A stretch of 64,000 nucleotides of DNA from Streptomyces sp. NBC_00091 (GTDB lineage Bacteria; Actinomycetota; Actinomycetes; Streptomycetales; Streptomycetaceae): contig NZ_JAPEMA010000001.1 of the NCBI RefSeq assembly GCF_026343185.1, positions 4,898,001-4,962,000 on the forward strand, written 5' to 3'. A model generated the notes under the pieces. The model did no database searches, was not told the DNA's origin, and worked only from the letters and a program-made list of their open reading frames with translations. Positions 1-7,851 of the stretch are shown piece by piece. A program made the translations under genes and the position numbers. Within the stretch, counting starts at the first letter, position 1. Each line of letters starts with the position of its first letter.

Positions 1-291
1 CCGCCGGACCCCGTCGTGCTTCTCGCGTCTGCGCCGCTCCGCGAACTGCCGCTCGTACTCCAGCCAGACCGCCCGCGCGTCCTCCAGCTCCTCCAGCGCC
101 GCGACCAGCCGCAGCGGGTCCGCGCCCCGGTCCTCGGGGGCGATCCCGTGCCGGTCGCACAGGTGCCACCACGTCGCCCGGTGCCCGTAGGGCGCGAACC
201 GCTCCAGGCACCGGCGCAGCGAATGGCGCCGCAGGGCCCGGTCGTTGCGCGCGTCACGCACCTGGTAGGCCAGACTCCGAAAACCTGCCAC
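1..291 (-). CDS. Hypothetical protein, 3' end outside the window
   Basis: A GTG start at 291 is preceded by an AGGTGAAGG Shine-Dalgarno stretch, and the frame stays open for 97 codons to the window edge, so the C-terminus is missing. The visible part is highly charged, rich in Arg, Glu and Leu, with several Trp and His residues (ATWWHLCDRHG near residues 47-57) and a helical, Arg-rich tail. No catalytic motif or signal peptide is visible. I do not recognise the family and assign no function; the coding call rests on the ribosome site, third-position GC bias and absence of stops. Confidence 0.6.
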   Translation of the reverse strand, partial: MAGFRSLAYQVRDARNDRALRRHSLRRCLERFAPYGHRATWWHLCDRHGIAPEDRGADPLRLVAALEELEDARAVWLEYERQFAERRRREKHDGVRR

Positions 292-442
292 CGTACCTTC
301 ACCTCCGCCGTGCCCACGCCCAGACCTGTGCCCGCGTCACTCCGTCGAACGAAGCAACCCCCCGCGACGTGCCCAACATGCCCTGAGGGCAGTGGGCGCA
401 TGCGGGGGCGGTCGAGGCGTGCGGGTGGCACATGGCCGGAAC

Positions 443-1762
443 TCAGCGCCCCATGCGCCCCGCGCCGACCACGACACGGGCCAGTTCCTCGTGGCAGATG
501 TCGCTGTGCGCCCCCGACGGGGGCCCGCCGCGACGGACCACGGAGCCCGCGTCCACGCTGACACAACCGGCCTCCGGCAGCCCGCCGCGCAGGGCCGCCT
601 CCAGGCTCAGCCGCGGTGCGCCGGGCACCGCCCGCACCCCGTCGTGCCCGACCGCGCCCCACCGCTCGCCGGAACCGAGCAGACCGGCCGAATCGCCCGC
701 CATCCGGGAGGCCAGCGGATAGAACACGCCCAGGGCCGAGTCGTGGGCGGAGTGGCAGGCCACCACCGGCCCGTCCACCCTGCGCTGGAGCCCGCGCAGG
801 GCGCCGCCGCGCCGCGGATCGTGGGGGAGGCGCTCGCTGAAGGAGTAGTGGGAGAAGGCCCCCTGGAGCAGAGTCAGCGACTTCACGTGCCGCGCCCCGT
901 CCGGTACGGCCCGCAGGGAGAAGGACACCACCCGGGCCCCGAAGCTGTGGCCGATCAGGTGGACGCGCAGGGCCGGCCGCCGTCCGGCGAGGTCGGCCAG
1001 CACCGGGCCGAGCCCGTGCTCGCCGACCACTCCGGCCCGCTTCTTCATCTCGTAGTACGTCGCCTGGCGCAGCAGCTCCTTGGCCCCGTCCCACAGGGAG
1101 CGCAGCCCGTCGCCGGCCGAGAGCTCCCGGGCCGCGTCGGCGGCCGCCGCCTGCGCCAGGGCCCGCGTCAGTGCCCGGCACACCTGGAGGGTGTCCAGCG
1201 TGAAGATCGCCGGCACGTCCGGGTCGGCGCCCGCGGCGCCCGCCGGGCCGGCGGCCGGGTCCGCGTGCACGAGCTGCCGTACCAGCTCCCCGAACTCGGC
1301 GAAGGCCGCCTGCGACTCCGGCCGCTCCGCCAGCAGTGCGGCGACCCGCTCCAGCTCCGCCTCCCGCCCCGGCCAGAACACCCCGAGCGCCGCGCGCGTG
1401 GCGTCGTCCAGGGCCGTCCCCGACTCGGCCCCCGACCGTGCCCCGGTCGCCCCGCCGGGCGGATCGAAGTCCGGGATCGGCTCGTCCGAGAAGCGGATCG
1501 AGGGCCAGACCACCCCCACGTACCCCAGCCGCACCCCCGCCCCCACCAGCCCCGGGAAGGGGGCGAAGAACCGGTCGTAGAGCCGGGTCGAGGTGGACCG
1601 GTCGCTGTTCCAGCCGTGCGCGAAGACCAGCAGGTCCGTCGCCTCCATCCGGGCCACCGCCGCCCGCGTGGCCGGGTCCACATCGCCCTGGGCGTCGAAA
1701 GTCAGCTCCTGGTACGGACCCACCCCGATCCCCGCTCCGAACGCGCCACCGCCGTCCACCAT
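443..1762 (-). CDS. Alpha/beta-hydrolase fold protein, serine hydrolase
   Basis: This 439-residue protein has the signature of an alpha/beta hydrolase: an oxyanion-hole type LLVFAHGWN near residues 41-49, a nucleophile elbow GHSFG near residue 267, and a late His (HSDICHEEL) in the last 20 residues. It has no signal peptide, so it is probably cytoplasmic. The ATG at 1762 is preceded by AAGGGAG at good spacing. About 150 residues between the HG motif and the elbow form a large cap-like insertion. The substrate cannot be read from sequence; lipase or esterase is a family-level guess. It lies 113 bases downstream of the NamZ-like gene on the same strand and may be its cotranscript. Confidence 0.8.
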   Translation of the reverse strand: MVDGGGAFGAGIGVGPYQELTFDAQGDVDPATRAAVARMEATDLLVFAHGWNSDRSTSTRLYDRFFAPFPGLVGAGVRLGYVGVVWPSIRFSDEPIPDFDPPGGATGARSGAESGTALDDATRAALGVFWPGREAELERVAALLAERPESQAAFAEFGELVRQLVHADPAAGPAGAAGADPDVPAIFTLDTLQVCRALTRALAQAAAADAARELSAGDGLRSLWDGAKELLRQATYYEMKKRAGVVGEHGLGPVLADLAGRRPALRVHLIGHSFGARVVSFSLRAVPDGARHVKSLTLLQGAFSHYSFSERLPHDPRRGGALRGLQRRVDGPVVACHSAHDSALGVFYPLASRMAGDSAGLLGSGERWGAVGHDGVRAVPGAPRLSLEAALRGGLPEAGCVSVDAGSVVRRGGPPSGAHSDICHEELARVVVGAGRMGR

Positions 1763-1875
1763 GGCCTCTCCCTTCACGTCGAGCCCCCGGTGCTCGCAGC
1801 ATCCCGCCGCGAGGTCCCCTCGGCCAGCCCCGCGACAGCACCTCTCCCGCGCGGCTCCCGGCGAGCGGCCCGGCG

Positions 1876-3135
1876 TCAGGGGTAGAGCAGGTACTCCTCC
1901 CGGACCGCCGCGAACCGCGCCAGCCCGGCCGCCCAGGCGCCCGCGACCTCCTCCACCCCCGCGCCCGCGTCCACCATCGTCCGCACCCGGTCCGAGCCCG
2001 TCAGCCGGTCGATCCAGTGGTCCGTCCGCCAGCCGAACCCGCTCCACGCCCGCCGCGCCGTCACCAGCAGCCCGATCCCCGCCCGCACCGGGTCGAAGGC
2101 CTCCCGGTCGTGCACGATCAGCCGGACCCCGCCGCAGACCTTCCCGGCGTGCTTGGAGAAGGCGGGCGTGAACCAGGCCTCCCGGAACCACACCCCGGGC
2201 AGCCCCAGCCCGTTCGCCGCCTCCGCCCAGCGCCGGTCCACTCCCTGCGCGCCGAGCAGCTCGAAGGGCGTGGTCGTACCCCGGCCCTCGGACAGGTTGG
2301 TCCCCTCGAACAGGCAGGTCCCCGCGTACGCGAGCGCCGTGTCCGCAGTGGGCATGTTCGGGCTCGGCGGCACCCACGGCAGCCCCGTCTCCCCGAAGAA
2401 CGACTCCCGCCGCCACCCCGACATCCGCACGGTCCGCAGCTTGACCCGGTCGCCGCCCAGGAACTCGCCGTTGAACAGCAGGGCCAGCTCGGCCGCCGTC
2501 ATCCCGTGCGCCAGCGCGATCGGCTCCCGGCCCACGAAGCTCGCGTACGCCGGCTCCAGCACCGGCCCGGCCGCCCGGCGCCCGCCCGCCGGGTTGGGCC
2601 GGTCCAGGACCACCACCGCCTTGCCGGCCAGCGCGGCCGCGCGCATGCAGTCGTACAGGGTCCAGATGTAGGTGTAGAAGCGCGCCCCGACGTCCTGGAT
2701 GTCGAAGACGACGGTGTCGATACCCGCCGCCGTGAAGAGGTCCGCCAGCTTCTGCCCGCTCTTGCCGTACGCGTCGTACACCGGCAGGCCCGTCGCGGGA
2801 TCCCGGCCGGCCCCCTCCGACCCGCCCGCCTGCGCCGTCCCGCGGAAGCCGTGCTCCGGCCCGAACACCGCGACCAGGTCGACCCGCTCGTCGGCGTGCA
2901 GTACGTCGACCAAGTGGCGGGCGTCGGCGGTGATCCCGGTGGGGTTGGTGACCACCCCGACCCGCTGCCCGGCGAGCTCCGCGTACCCGTCGGCGGCGAG
3001 CCGCTCGAAGCCGGTACGCACCCGCTCCGCCGCCCCGGCCGCGCCCGCGGGCCCGACGCCCCCGGCAACCCCCAGGGCCCCCGCGGCCCCAGCGGCCCCC
3101 GCCAGTCCCAGCACCCCGCGTCGCGACACCGTCAT
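1876..3135 (-). CDS. Exported NamZ-type (DUF1343) exo-beta-N-acetylmuramidase
   Basis: The 419-residue product begins with a twin-arginine-like signal (SRRGVLGLAG at residues 4-13 and a long Ala/Gly hydrophobic stretch), so it is probably exported folded. The mature part matches the DUF1343/NamZ family: VGVVTNPTG, VFGPEHGFRG, FDIQDVGARFYTY and the conserved FEGTNLSEGRGT motif. NamZ of Bacillus subtilis removes terminal MurNAc from peptidoglycan fragments, so a role in cell-wall recycling is likely. Length is typical for the family. The start ATG has only a weak GGCGGG ribosome site. The gene is divergent from the SDR gene and shares its 100-base intergenic region. Confidence 0.85.
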   Translation of the reverse strand: MTVSRRGVLGLAGAAGAAGALGVAGGVGPAGAAGAAERVRTGFERLAADGYAELAGQRVGVVTNPTGITADARHLVDVLHADERVDLVAVFGPEHGFRGTAQAGGSEGAGRDPATGLPVYDAYGKSGQKLADLFTAAGIDTVVFDIQDVGARFYTYIWTLYDCMRAAALAGKAVVVLDRPNPAGGRRAAGPVLEPAYASFVGREPIALAHGMTAAELALLFNGEFLGGDRVKLRTVRMSGWRRESFFGETGLPWVPPSPNMPTADTALAYAGTCLFEGTNLSEGRGTTTPFELLGAQGVDRRWAEAANGLGLPGVWFREAWFTPAFSKHAGKVCGGVRLIVHDREAFDPVRAGIGLLVTARRAWSGFGWRTDHWIDRLTGSDRVRTMVDAGAGVEEVAGAWAAGLARFAAVREEYLLYP

Positions 3136-3171
3136 CCCGCCAAGCTAGCCCTCACGCCCCTTCCCCCCTCA

Positions 3172-3190
3172 CATACCGACTGGTTAGTCT
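3172..3190. promoter_or_regulatory. Putative TetR operator upstream of the SDR-ligase-TetR operon
   Basis: The sequence CATACCGACTGGTTAGTCT is a diverged palindrome about 50 bases before the SDR start. Its first 13 bases, CATACCGACTGGT, recur exactly, in the opposite orientation, in the better palindrome at 8989-9008 upstream of the APH kinase gene. The adjacent TetR gene at 5941 is the obvious candidate binder. Binding is inferred, not shown. Confidence 0.5.
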
Positions 3191-3237
3191 GCCCGGGATC
3201 CGGCAGCCCCGGCAGGCAGTGACGAAAGGTGTCCCCC

Positions 3238-4002
3238 GTGAGCGCGTACCAGGACCAGCGAGTCGTCGTCACCGGCGCGGGCGGCGGCATCGGCGCGGCC
3301 CTCGCCCACCGCTTCGCCGCCGAAGGGGCCACCGTCGTGGTCAACGACCTCGACCCCGCCAAGGCCGCCTCCGTGGCGGGCGCCATCGGCCCCCGGGCGA
3401 TCGCGCTCCCCGGCGACGCCTCCGCGATCGTCCGCGAGGCGCGCGAGGCCCTCGGCGGAACCGTCGACGTGTACTGCGCCAACGCCGGACTCGCCTCGGG
3501 CGGCGACGCCTTCGCGGACGAGGCCGTCTGGGAGGCGGCCTGGGACACCAACGTCATGGCCCACGTGCGCGCCGCCCGGGCCCTGCTGCCCGACTGGCTG
3601 GAGCGCGGGAGCGGCCGCTTCGTGTCCACCGTCTCCGCCGCCGGGCTGCTGACCATGATCGGAGCGGCCCCGTACAGTGTCACCAAGCACGGTGCCCTCG
3701 CCTTCGCGGAGTGGCTCTCGCTGACCTACCGCCACCGGGGCGTCCAGGTCCACGCCATCTGCCCGCAGGGCGTGCGCACCGACATGCTGACCGCGGCGGG
3801 CTCGGCGGGCGAGCTGGTCCTGGCGCCGACCGCGATCGAGCCGGAAACCGTGGCCGAAGCGCTGTTCGACGGCATGGAGAAGGGCCGGTTCTTGATCCTT
3901 CCGCACCCCGAGGTGGCGGACTACCACGCCGCCCGCGCGAACGACCCCGACCGCTGGCTGCGCTCCATGAACCACCTCCAGCAGAAGTGGGAGACCTCGT
4001 GA
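3238..4002 (+). CDS. Short-chain dehydrogenase/reductase (SDR)
   Basis: A classical SDR of 254 residues: nucleotide-binding TGAGGGIG near residues 11-18, acidic Asp after strand 2 (VVNDLD, suggesting NAD preference), CANAG, catalytic Ser and YSVTK. The GTG at 3238 is chosen because GAAAGG lies 7 bases upstream; a GTG at 3229 sits on top of that site and is less likely. The stop overlaps the GTG of the acyl-CoA ligase by four bases, so the two are translationally coupled. With that ligase and the ACAD/APH genes it could play the part of LvaD, interconverting 4-keto and 4-hydroxyacyl-CoA; this is inference from context. Confidence 0.85.
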   Translation: MSAYQDQRVVVTGAGGGIGAALAHRFAAEGATVVVNDLDPAKAASVAGAIGPRAIALPGDASAIVREAREALGGTVDVYCANAGLASGGDAFADEAVWEAAWDTNVMAHVRAARALLPDWLERGSGRFVSTVSAAGLLTMIGAAPYSVTKHGALAFAEWLSLTYRHRGVQVHAICPQGVRTDMLTAAGSAGELVLAPTAIEPETVAEALFDGMEKGRFLILPHPEVADYHAARANDPDRWLRSMNHLQQKWETS

Positions 4003-5879
4003 CGGACCCCTCCGGATCCCGCTACGCCGCCCGGCCCTGGCTGCGGCAGCTGAGCCCGGCCCAGCGGGCCCCCGTCGCACCGCCGCCCAGCGTGCTGCAC
4101 GCGTTCCGCGCCGCCGTGGCCCGCGCCCCCGGGCGCACGGCTCTGGCGTACTTCGACGGCCGGATCGGCTACGCGGAGGCCGACTCCCTCTCCGACTCCC
4201 TCGCCGGGCACCTCGCCGGGCGGGGGATCGGCCGGGGCGACCGGGTCGCGGTCATGCTCCAGAACACCCCGCACTTCGTGCTCGCCGTGCTGGCCGCCTG
4301 GAAGGCCGGGGCGGTGGTCGTCCCGCTCAACCCCATGTACAAGTCCGCCGAGGCCGCGCACATCCTGCGCGACTCCGGCGCCGCCGCGCTGGTCTGCGAG
4401 GGCGGCGCCTGGGAGGCGTACCTGCGCGAGAGCGCCCGGGGGACCGGCGTACGGGTCGTCCTGACGGCGCGCGACACGGACTTCCAGACCCGCCACGACC
4501 CCCGCGTCCTCCCCGCCGCCCCGACCCCGGACTCCGTCCCGGCCCCCCGCTCCGTCCCGGCCACCGCCGCCGCCACCGCCCCGGACTCCGTCCCGGCCAC
4601 CGCCGCCGCCACCGCCCCGGACTCCGTCCCGGCCACCGCCACCGCCACCGCCCCGGACTCCGTCCCGGCCGCCGCCACCGCCACCGCCCCGGACTCCGTC
4701 CCGGCCGCCGCCACCGCCACCGCCACCGCCCCCGCCCCGGACCCGCGCCCCGCCGACCCCGCCGACCTCGCCACCGTGGCCCGCCAGGGCCACCCCGCGC
4801 CGGCCGACCCGGGCCTCACCGCCGCCGACACCGCCCTCATCAGCTACACCTCGGGCACCTCCGGGACCCCCAAGGGCGCCATGAACCCGCACGGCGCGCT
4901 CACCTACAACGCCACCCGCCAGGTCACCGGCCACCCCCTCCCCGAGGGCGCCGGCTACTTCGCCCTCGCCCCGCTCTTCCACATCACCGGCCTGGTCTGC
5001 GAGCTCGCCGCCTGCCTCACCAACGCCGGGACCCTCGTCCTCGCGCACCGCTTCGACGCCGGCGCCGTCCTCGACGCCTTCCTCGAACACCGCCCCGCCT
5101 ACACCATCGGCCCGGCCACCGCCTTCATGGCCCTGGCCGCCCACCCCGCCGCCACCCCGGACCACTTCGCCTCCTTCCAGGTGATCTCCTCCGGCGGCGC
5201 CCCGCTCCCGCCCGCCCTCGTCGAACGCCTCCGCGCCTCCTTCGGCTTCTACCTGCGCAACGGCTACGGCCTCACCGAGTGCACCGCCCCCTGCGCCTCG
5301 GTCCCCGCGCACCTCGAAGCACCCGTCGACCCCGCCACCGGCACCCTCTCGGTCGGGGTCCCGGGCGCGCAGACCCTCGTACGGATCCTCGACGAGCACG
5401 GCGCGGAGCTGCCCTTCGGGCGGACCGGGGAGATAGCCGTGCGCGGCCCCCAGGTCGTCCCCGGCTACTGGGGCCTGCCCGAGGACACCGCCGAGGCCTT
5501 CCCGGACGGCGAACTGCGCACCGGGGACGTCGGGTTCATGGACCCCGACGGCTGGCTCTACGTGGTCGACCGCAAGAAGGACATGATCAACGCCTCCGGG
5601 TTCAAGGTCTGGCCGCGCGAGGTGGAGGACGTCCTCTACACCCACCCCGCCGTACGGCAGGCGGCCGTGGTCGGGGTCCCCGACGCGTACCGGGGGGAGA
5701 GCGTCAAGGCGTACGTGAGCCTGCGCCCGGGAGCCTCGGCCCGGCCGGCGGAACTCGCCGCCTACTGCGCCGAGCGCCTGGCCGCGTACAAGTACCCCCG
5801 CCAGGTGGAGATCCTGCCTGTTCTTCCCCAGACCACCAGTGGCAAGATCCTGCGACGAGAACTGCGCGAGCGCGGCTGA
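3999..5879 (+). CDS. Acyl-CoA ligase (AMP-forming) with in-frame repeat insertion
   Basis: The 626-residue protein belongs to the acyl/aryl-CoA synthetase branch of the ANL superfamily: P-loop YTSGTSGTPKG near residue 284, NGYGLTE, the hinge motif DVGFMDPDGWLYVVDRKKD and the catalytic C-terminal TTSGKILRREL. It activates a carboxylic acid to acyl-AMP and then acyl-CoA. It is about 90 residues longer than typical relatives because residues roughly 170-250 form an Ala/Pro/Thr/Ser/Asp linker encoded by a 36-base tandem repeat, placed between the first subdomain and the P-loop. The GTG start overlaps the SDR stop. Substrate unknown; context suggests a medium-chain or 4-oxo/4-hydroxy acid (LvaE-like role). 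Confidence 0.85.
   Translation: MTDPSGSRYAARPWLRQLSPAQRAPVAPPPSVLHAFRAAVARAPGRTALAYFDGRIGYAEADSLSDSLAGHLAGRGIGRGDRVAVMLQNTPHFVLAVLAAWKAGAVVVPLNPMYKSAEAAHILRDSGAAALVCEGGAWEAYLRESARGTGVRVVLTARDTDFQTRHDPRVLPAAPTPDSVPAPRSVPATAAATAPDSVPATAAATAPDSVPATATATAPDSVPAAATATAPDSVPAAATATATAPAPDPRPADPADLATVARQGHPAPADPGLTAADTALISYTSGTSGTPKGAMNPHGALTYNATRQVTGHPLPEGAGYFALAPLFHITGLVCELAACLTNAGTLVLAHRFDAGAVLDAFLEHRPAYTIGPATAFMALAAHPAATPDHFASFQVISSGGAPLPPALVERLRASFGFYLRNGYGLTECTAPCASVPAHLEAPVDPATGTLSVGVPGAQTLVRILDEHGAELPFGRTGEIAVRGPQVVPGYWGLPEDTAEAFPDGELRTGDVGFMDPDGWLYVVDRKKDMINASGFKVWPREVEDVLYTHPAVRQAAVVGVPDAYRGESVKAYVSLRPGASARPAELAAYCAERLAAYKYPRQVEILPVLPQTTSGKILRRELRERG
4561..4704 (+). repeat. Four 36-base tandem repeats inside the acyl-CoA ligase gene
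   Basis: Four consecutive 36-base units start at 4561, 4597, 4633 and 4669; units 1 and 2 are identical and the others differ at one to three positions, mostly CCG/CCA changes. A degenerate half unit precedes (from about 4519) and a degenerate unit follows (4705-4740). Each unit is 12 codons long, so copy-number change keeps the reading frame, and encodes the repeat ATAAATAPDSVP. It is a coding minisatellite. Confidence 0.9.
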
Positions 5880-5882
5880 AAA

Positions 5883-5901
5883 CTGTCGGACGGTCGTACA
5901 G
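5883..5901. promoter_or_regulatory. Imperfect palindrome before the TetR gene
   Basis: CTGTCGGACGGTCGTACAG matches its reverse complement at 14 of 19 positions and lies in the 61-base gap between the ligase stop and the TetR start. It could be an autoregulatory site, but it differs from the CATACCGACTGGT boxes at 3172 and 8989. Confidence 0.3.
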
Positions 5902-5940
5902 CGCGGGACAGGTCAGGATCAGGAGAGGAAGGCGAGCACC

Positions 5941-6552
5941 ATGGCCGCCAGGACCACCGAGGGCCCCGAGGACGGAAACCGGGAGACCCCGGTGCCGCAG
6001 CGGCTGCTGGCCGTCGCCACCAGGCTCTTCGCCGAACGCGGCTACGACCGCACCTCCGTCCAGGAGATCGTCGAGGCGGCCGGGGTGACCAAGGGCGCGC
6101 TCTACCACTACTTCGGCTCCAAGGACGACCTGCTGCACGAGGTGTACGCGCGGATGCTGCGCCTCCAGCAGCAGCGGCTCGACGCGGTGGCCGGATCCGA
6201 CGCCCCCGTCGAGGAGCGGCTGCGGGCCGCCGCCGCCGACGTCGTGGTCACCACGATCGAGAACCTCGACGACGCGATGATCTTCTTCCGGTCGATGCAC
6301 CAGCTCGGCCCCGAGAAGTACAAGCAGGTCCGGGCGGAGCGCCGGCGCTACCACGAGCGCTTCCGCGCGCTGGTCGAGGAGGGGCAGCGCACCGGGGTGT
6401 TCTCCACGGCCACCCCCGCCGACCTGGTCGTGGACTACTACTTCGGGTCCGTTCACCACCTCTCCACCTGGTACCGCACGGACGGTCCGCTCACCCCCCA
6501 CCAGGTCGCCGACCACCTCGCCGACCTGCTGCTGCGCTCGCTGCGGCCGTAG
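5941..6552 (+). CDS. TetR/AcrR-family transcriptional regulator
   Basis: A 203-residue TetR repressor. The N-terminal helix-turn-helix is clear (ATRLFAERGYDRTSVQEIVE, then GVTKGALYHYFGSKDDLL, residues about 22-62); the C-terminal ligand-binding part ends in YYFGSVHHLSTWY, typical of the TetR_C_24 group often found beside fatty acid genes. ATG at 5941 follows GGAGAGGAAGG; an in-frame ATG at 5839 lies inside the ligase gene and is rejected. It is third in the SDR-ligase-TetR operon and probably senses an acyl-CoA, acting at the shared boxes at 3172 and 8989. Effector and targets are inferred. Confidence 0.85.
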   Translation: MAARTTEGPEDGNRETPVPQRLLAVATRLFAERGYDRTSVQEIVEAAGVTKGALYHYFGSKDDLLHEVYARMLRLQQQRLDAVAGSDAPVEERLRAAAADVVVTTIENLDDAMIFFRSMHQLGPEKYKQVRAERRRYHERFRALVEEGQRTGVFSTATPADLVVDYYFGSVHHLSTWYRTDGPLTPHQVADHLADLLLRSLRP

Positions 6553-6569
6553 CACCGGGGCCGAGAGGT

Positions 6570-6604
6570 CCGGGGTGTGACCCGGACCGCGGGTCACACC
6601 CCGG
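6570..6604. terminator. Bidirectional terminator between TetR and ACAD genes
   Basis: A perfect 15-base stem (left arm CCGGGGTGTGACCCG, loop GACCG) lies between the convergent TetR and acyl-CoA dehydrogenase genes and can stop transcription from both sides. Confidence 0.75.
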
Positions 6605-6609
6605 GCGCG

Positions 6610-7842
6610 TCAGAGGTACCTCTTCAGCTCCCGCCGCGCCAGCGAGCGCTGGTGCACCTCGTCCGGCCCGTCGGCCAGCCGCAGCGTCCGCGCCGCCGCC
6701 CACAGCTCGGCCAGCGGGAAGTCCTGGCTCACCCCGCCCGCGCCGTGCAGCTGCACCGCCTGGTCCAGGATCCCCACCACCGCCCGCGGGGTCGCGATCT
6801 TGATGGCCTGGATCTCCGTGTGGGCGCCCCGGTTCCCGACCGTGTCCATCAGCCAGGCGGTCTTCAGCACCAGCAGCCGCAGCTGTTCCACGGTCACCCG
6901 GGCGTCCGCGATCCAGTTCTGCACCACCCCCTGCGCGGCCAGCGGCTTGCCGAAGGCCGTACGCTCCACCGCGCGCCGGCACATCAGCTCGATCGCCCGC
7001 TCCGCCATCCCGATCAGCCGCATGCAGTGGTGGATCCGGCCCGGGCCGAGCCGCGCCTGGGCGATGGCGAAGCCGCCGCCCTCCTCGCCGATCAGGTTCG
7101 CCGCCGGCACCCGGGCCCCGTCGAAGACCACCTCGGCGTGGCCGCCGTGGTCGTGGTCCGCGTACCCGTACACCGTCATGGCCCGCCGCACCTCGACCCC
7201 CGGGGTGTCGCGCGGGACCAGGACCATCGACTGCTGGCGACGCGGATCGGCGTTCTCCGGGTCGGTCTTGCCCATCACGATGAAGATCTTGCAGTCCGGG
7301 TTCATCGCCCCGGAGATGAACCACTTGCGGCCGGTGACCACGTACGCGTCACCCTCGCGCTCGATCCGGGTCTCGATGTTCGTGGCGTCGGAGGAGGCCA
7401 CCTCGGGCTCGGTCATGGCGAAGGCCGACCGGATCTCCCCGGCCAGGAGCGGCTCCAGCCACTGCTTCTTCTGCCCGTCGTCGCCGAACTGCGCGAGCAG
7501 CTCCATGTTCCCGGTGTCCGGGGCCGCGCAGTTGGTCGCCATCGGCGCCAGGTGCGGGCTGCGGCCGGTGATCTCGGCCAGCGGGGCGTACTGGAGGTTG
7601 CTCAGCCCGGCGCCGTGCCCGGAATCCGGCAAGCCGTGCTGGTCGGTGAGAAAGAGGTTCCACAGGCCCTGGCGGCGCGCCTCGGCCTTCAGTTCACCGA
7701 AGACGGCCGGGGTGTCCCAGGGCGAGGCCAGCCGTGCGCGCTGCTCGGCGGCGAGGGGTTCCGCCGGGTAGACGTACTCCTCCATGAACGCGAGCAGCCG
7801 CTCGCGGAGTTCCTCGGTCCGGGCGTCGAATGCGAAGTCCAT
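6610..7842 (-). CDS. Acyl-CoA dehydrogenase, ACAD10/ACAD11-like
   Basis: The 410-residue flavoprotein has the ACAD fold: FAMTEPEVASSDATN (flavin/substrate contact, near residue 142), WFISGA, RTAFGKPLA, and QLHGAGGVSQD. Instead of the usual IYEGT with catalytic Glu near the C-terminus it has LADGPDEVH, a hallmark I associate with the ACAD10/ACAD11/LvaC-like branch, with Asp391 in the Glu position. It starts 9 bases after the APH kinase stop on the same strand, forming a two-gene operon equivalent to the fused kinase-ACAD proteins of animals. Expected role: processing of a phosphorylated 4-hydroxyacyl-CoA to an enoyl-CoA, rather than simple alpha,beta-dehydrogenation. Family assignment is firm; reaction is inferred. 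Confidence 0.85.
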   Translation of the reverse strand: MDFAFDARTEELRERLLAFMEEYVYPAEPLAAEQRARLASPWDTPAVFGELKAEARRQGLWNLFLTDQHGLPDSGHGAGLSNLQYAPLAEITGRSPHLAPMATNCAAPDTGNMELLAQFGDDGQKKQWLEPLLAGEIRSAFAMTEPEVASSDATNIETRIEREGDAYVVTGRKWFISGAMNPDCKIFIVMGKTDPENADPRRQQSMVLVPRDTPGVEVRRAMTVYGYADHDHGGHAEVVFDGARVPAANLIGEEGGGFAIAQARLGPGRIHHCMRLIGMAERAIELMCRRAVERTAFGKPLAAQGVVQNWIADARVTVEQLRLLVLKTAWLMDTVGNRGAHTEIQAIKIATPRAVVGILDQAVQLHGAGGVSQDFPLAELWAAARTLRLADGPDEVHQRSLARRELKRYL

Positions 7843-7851
7843 GGGGGTGGG

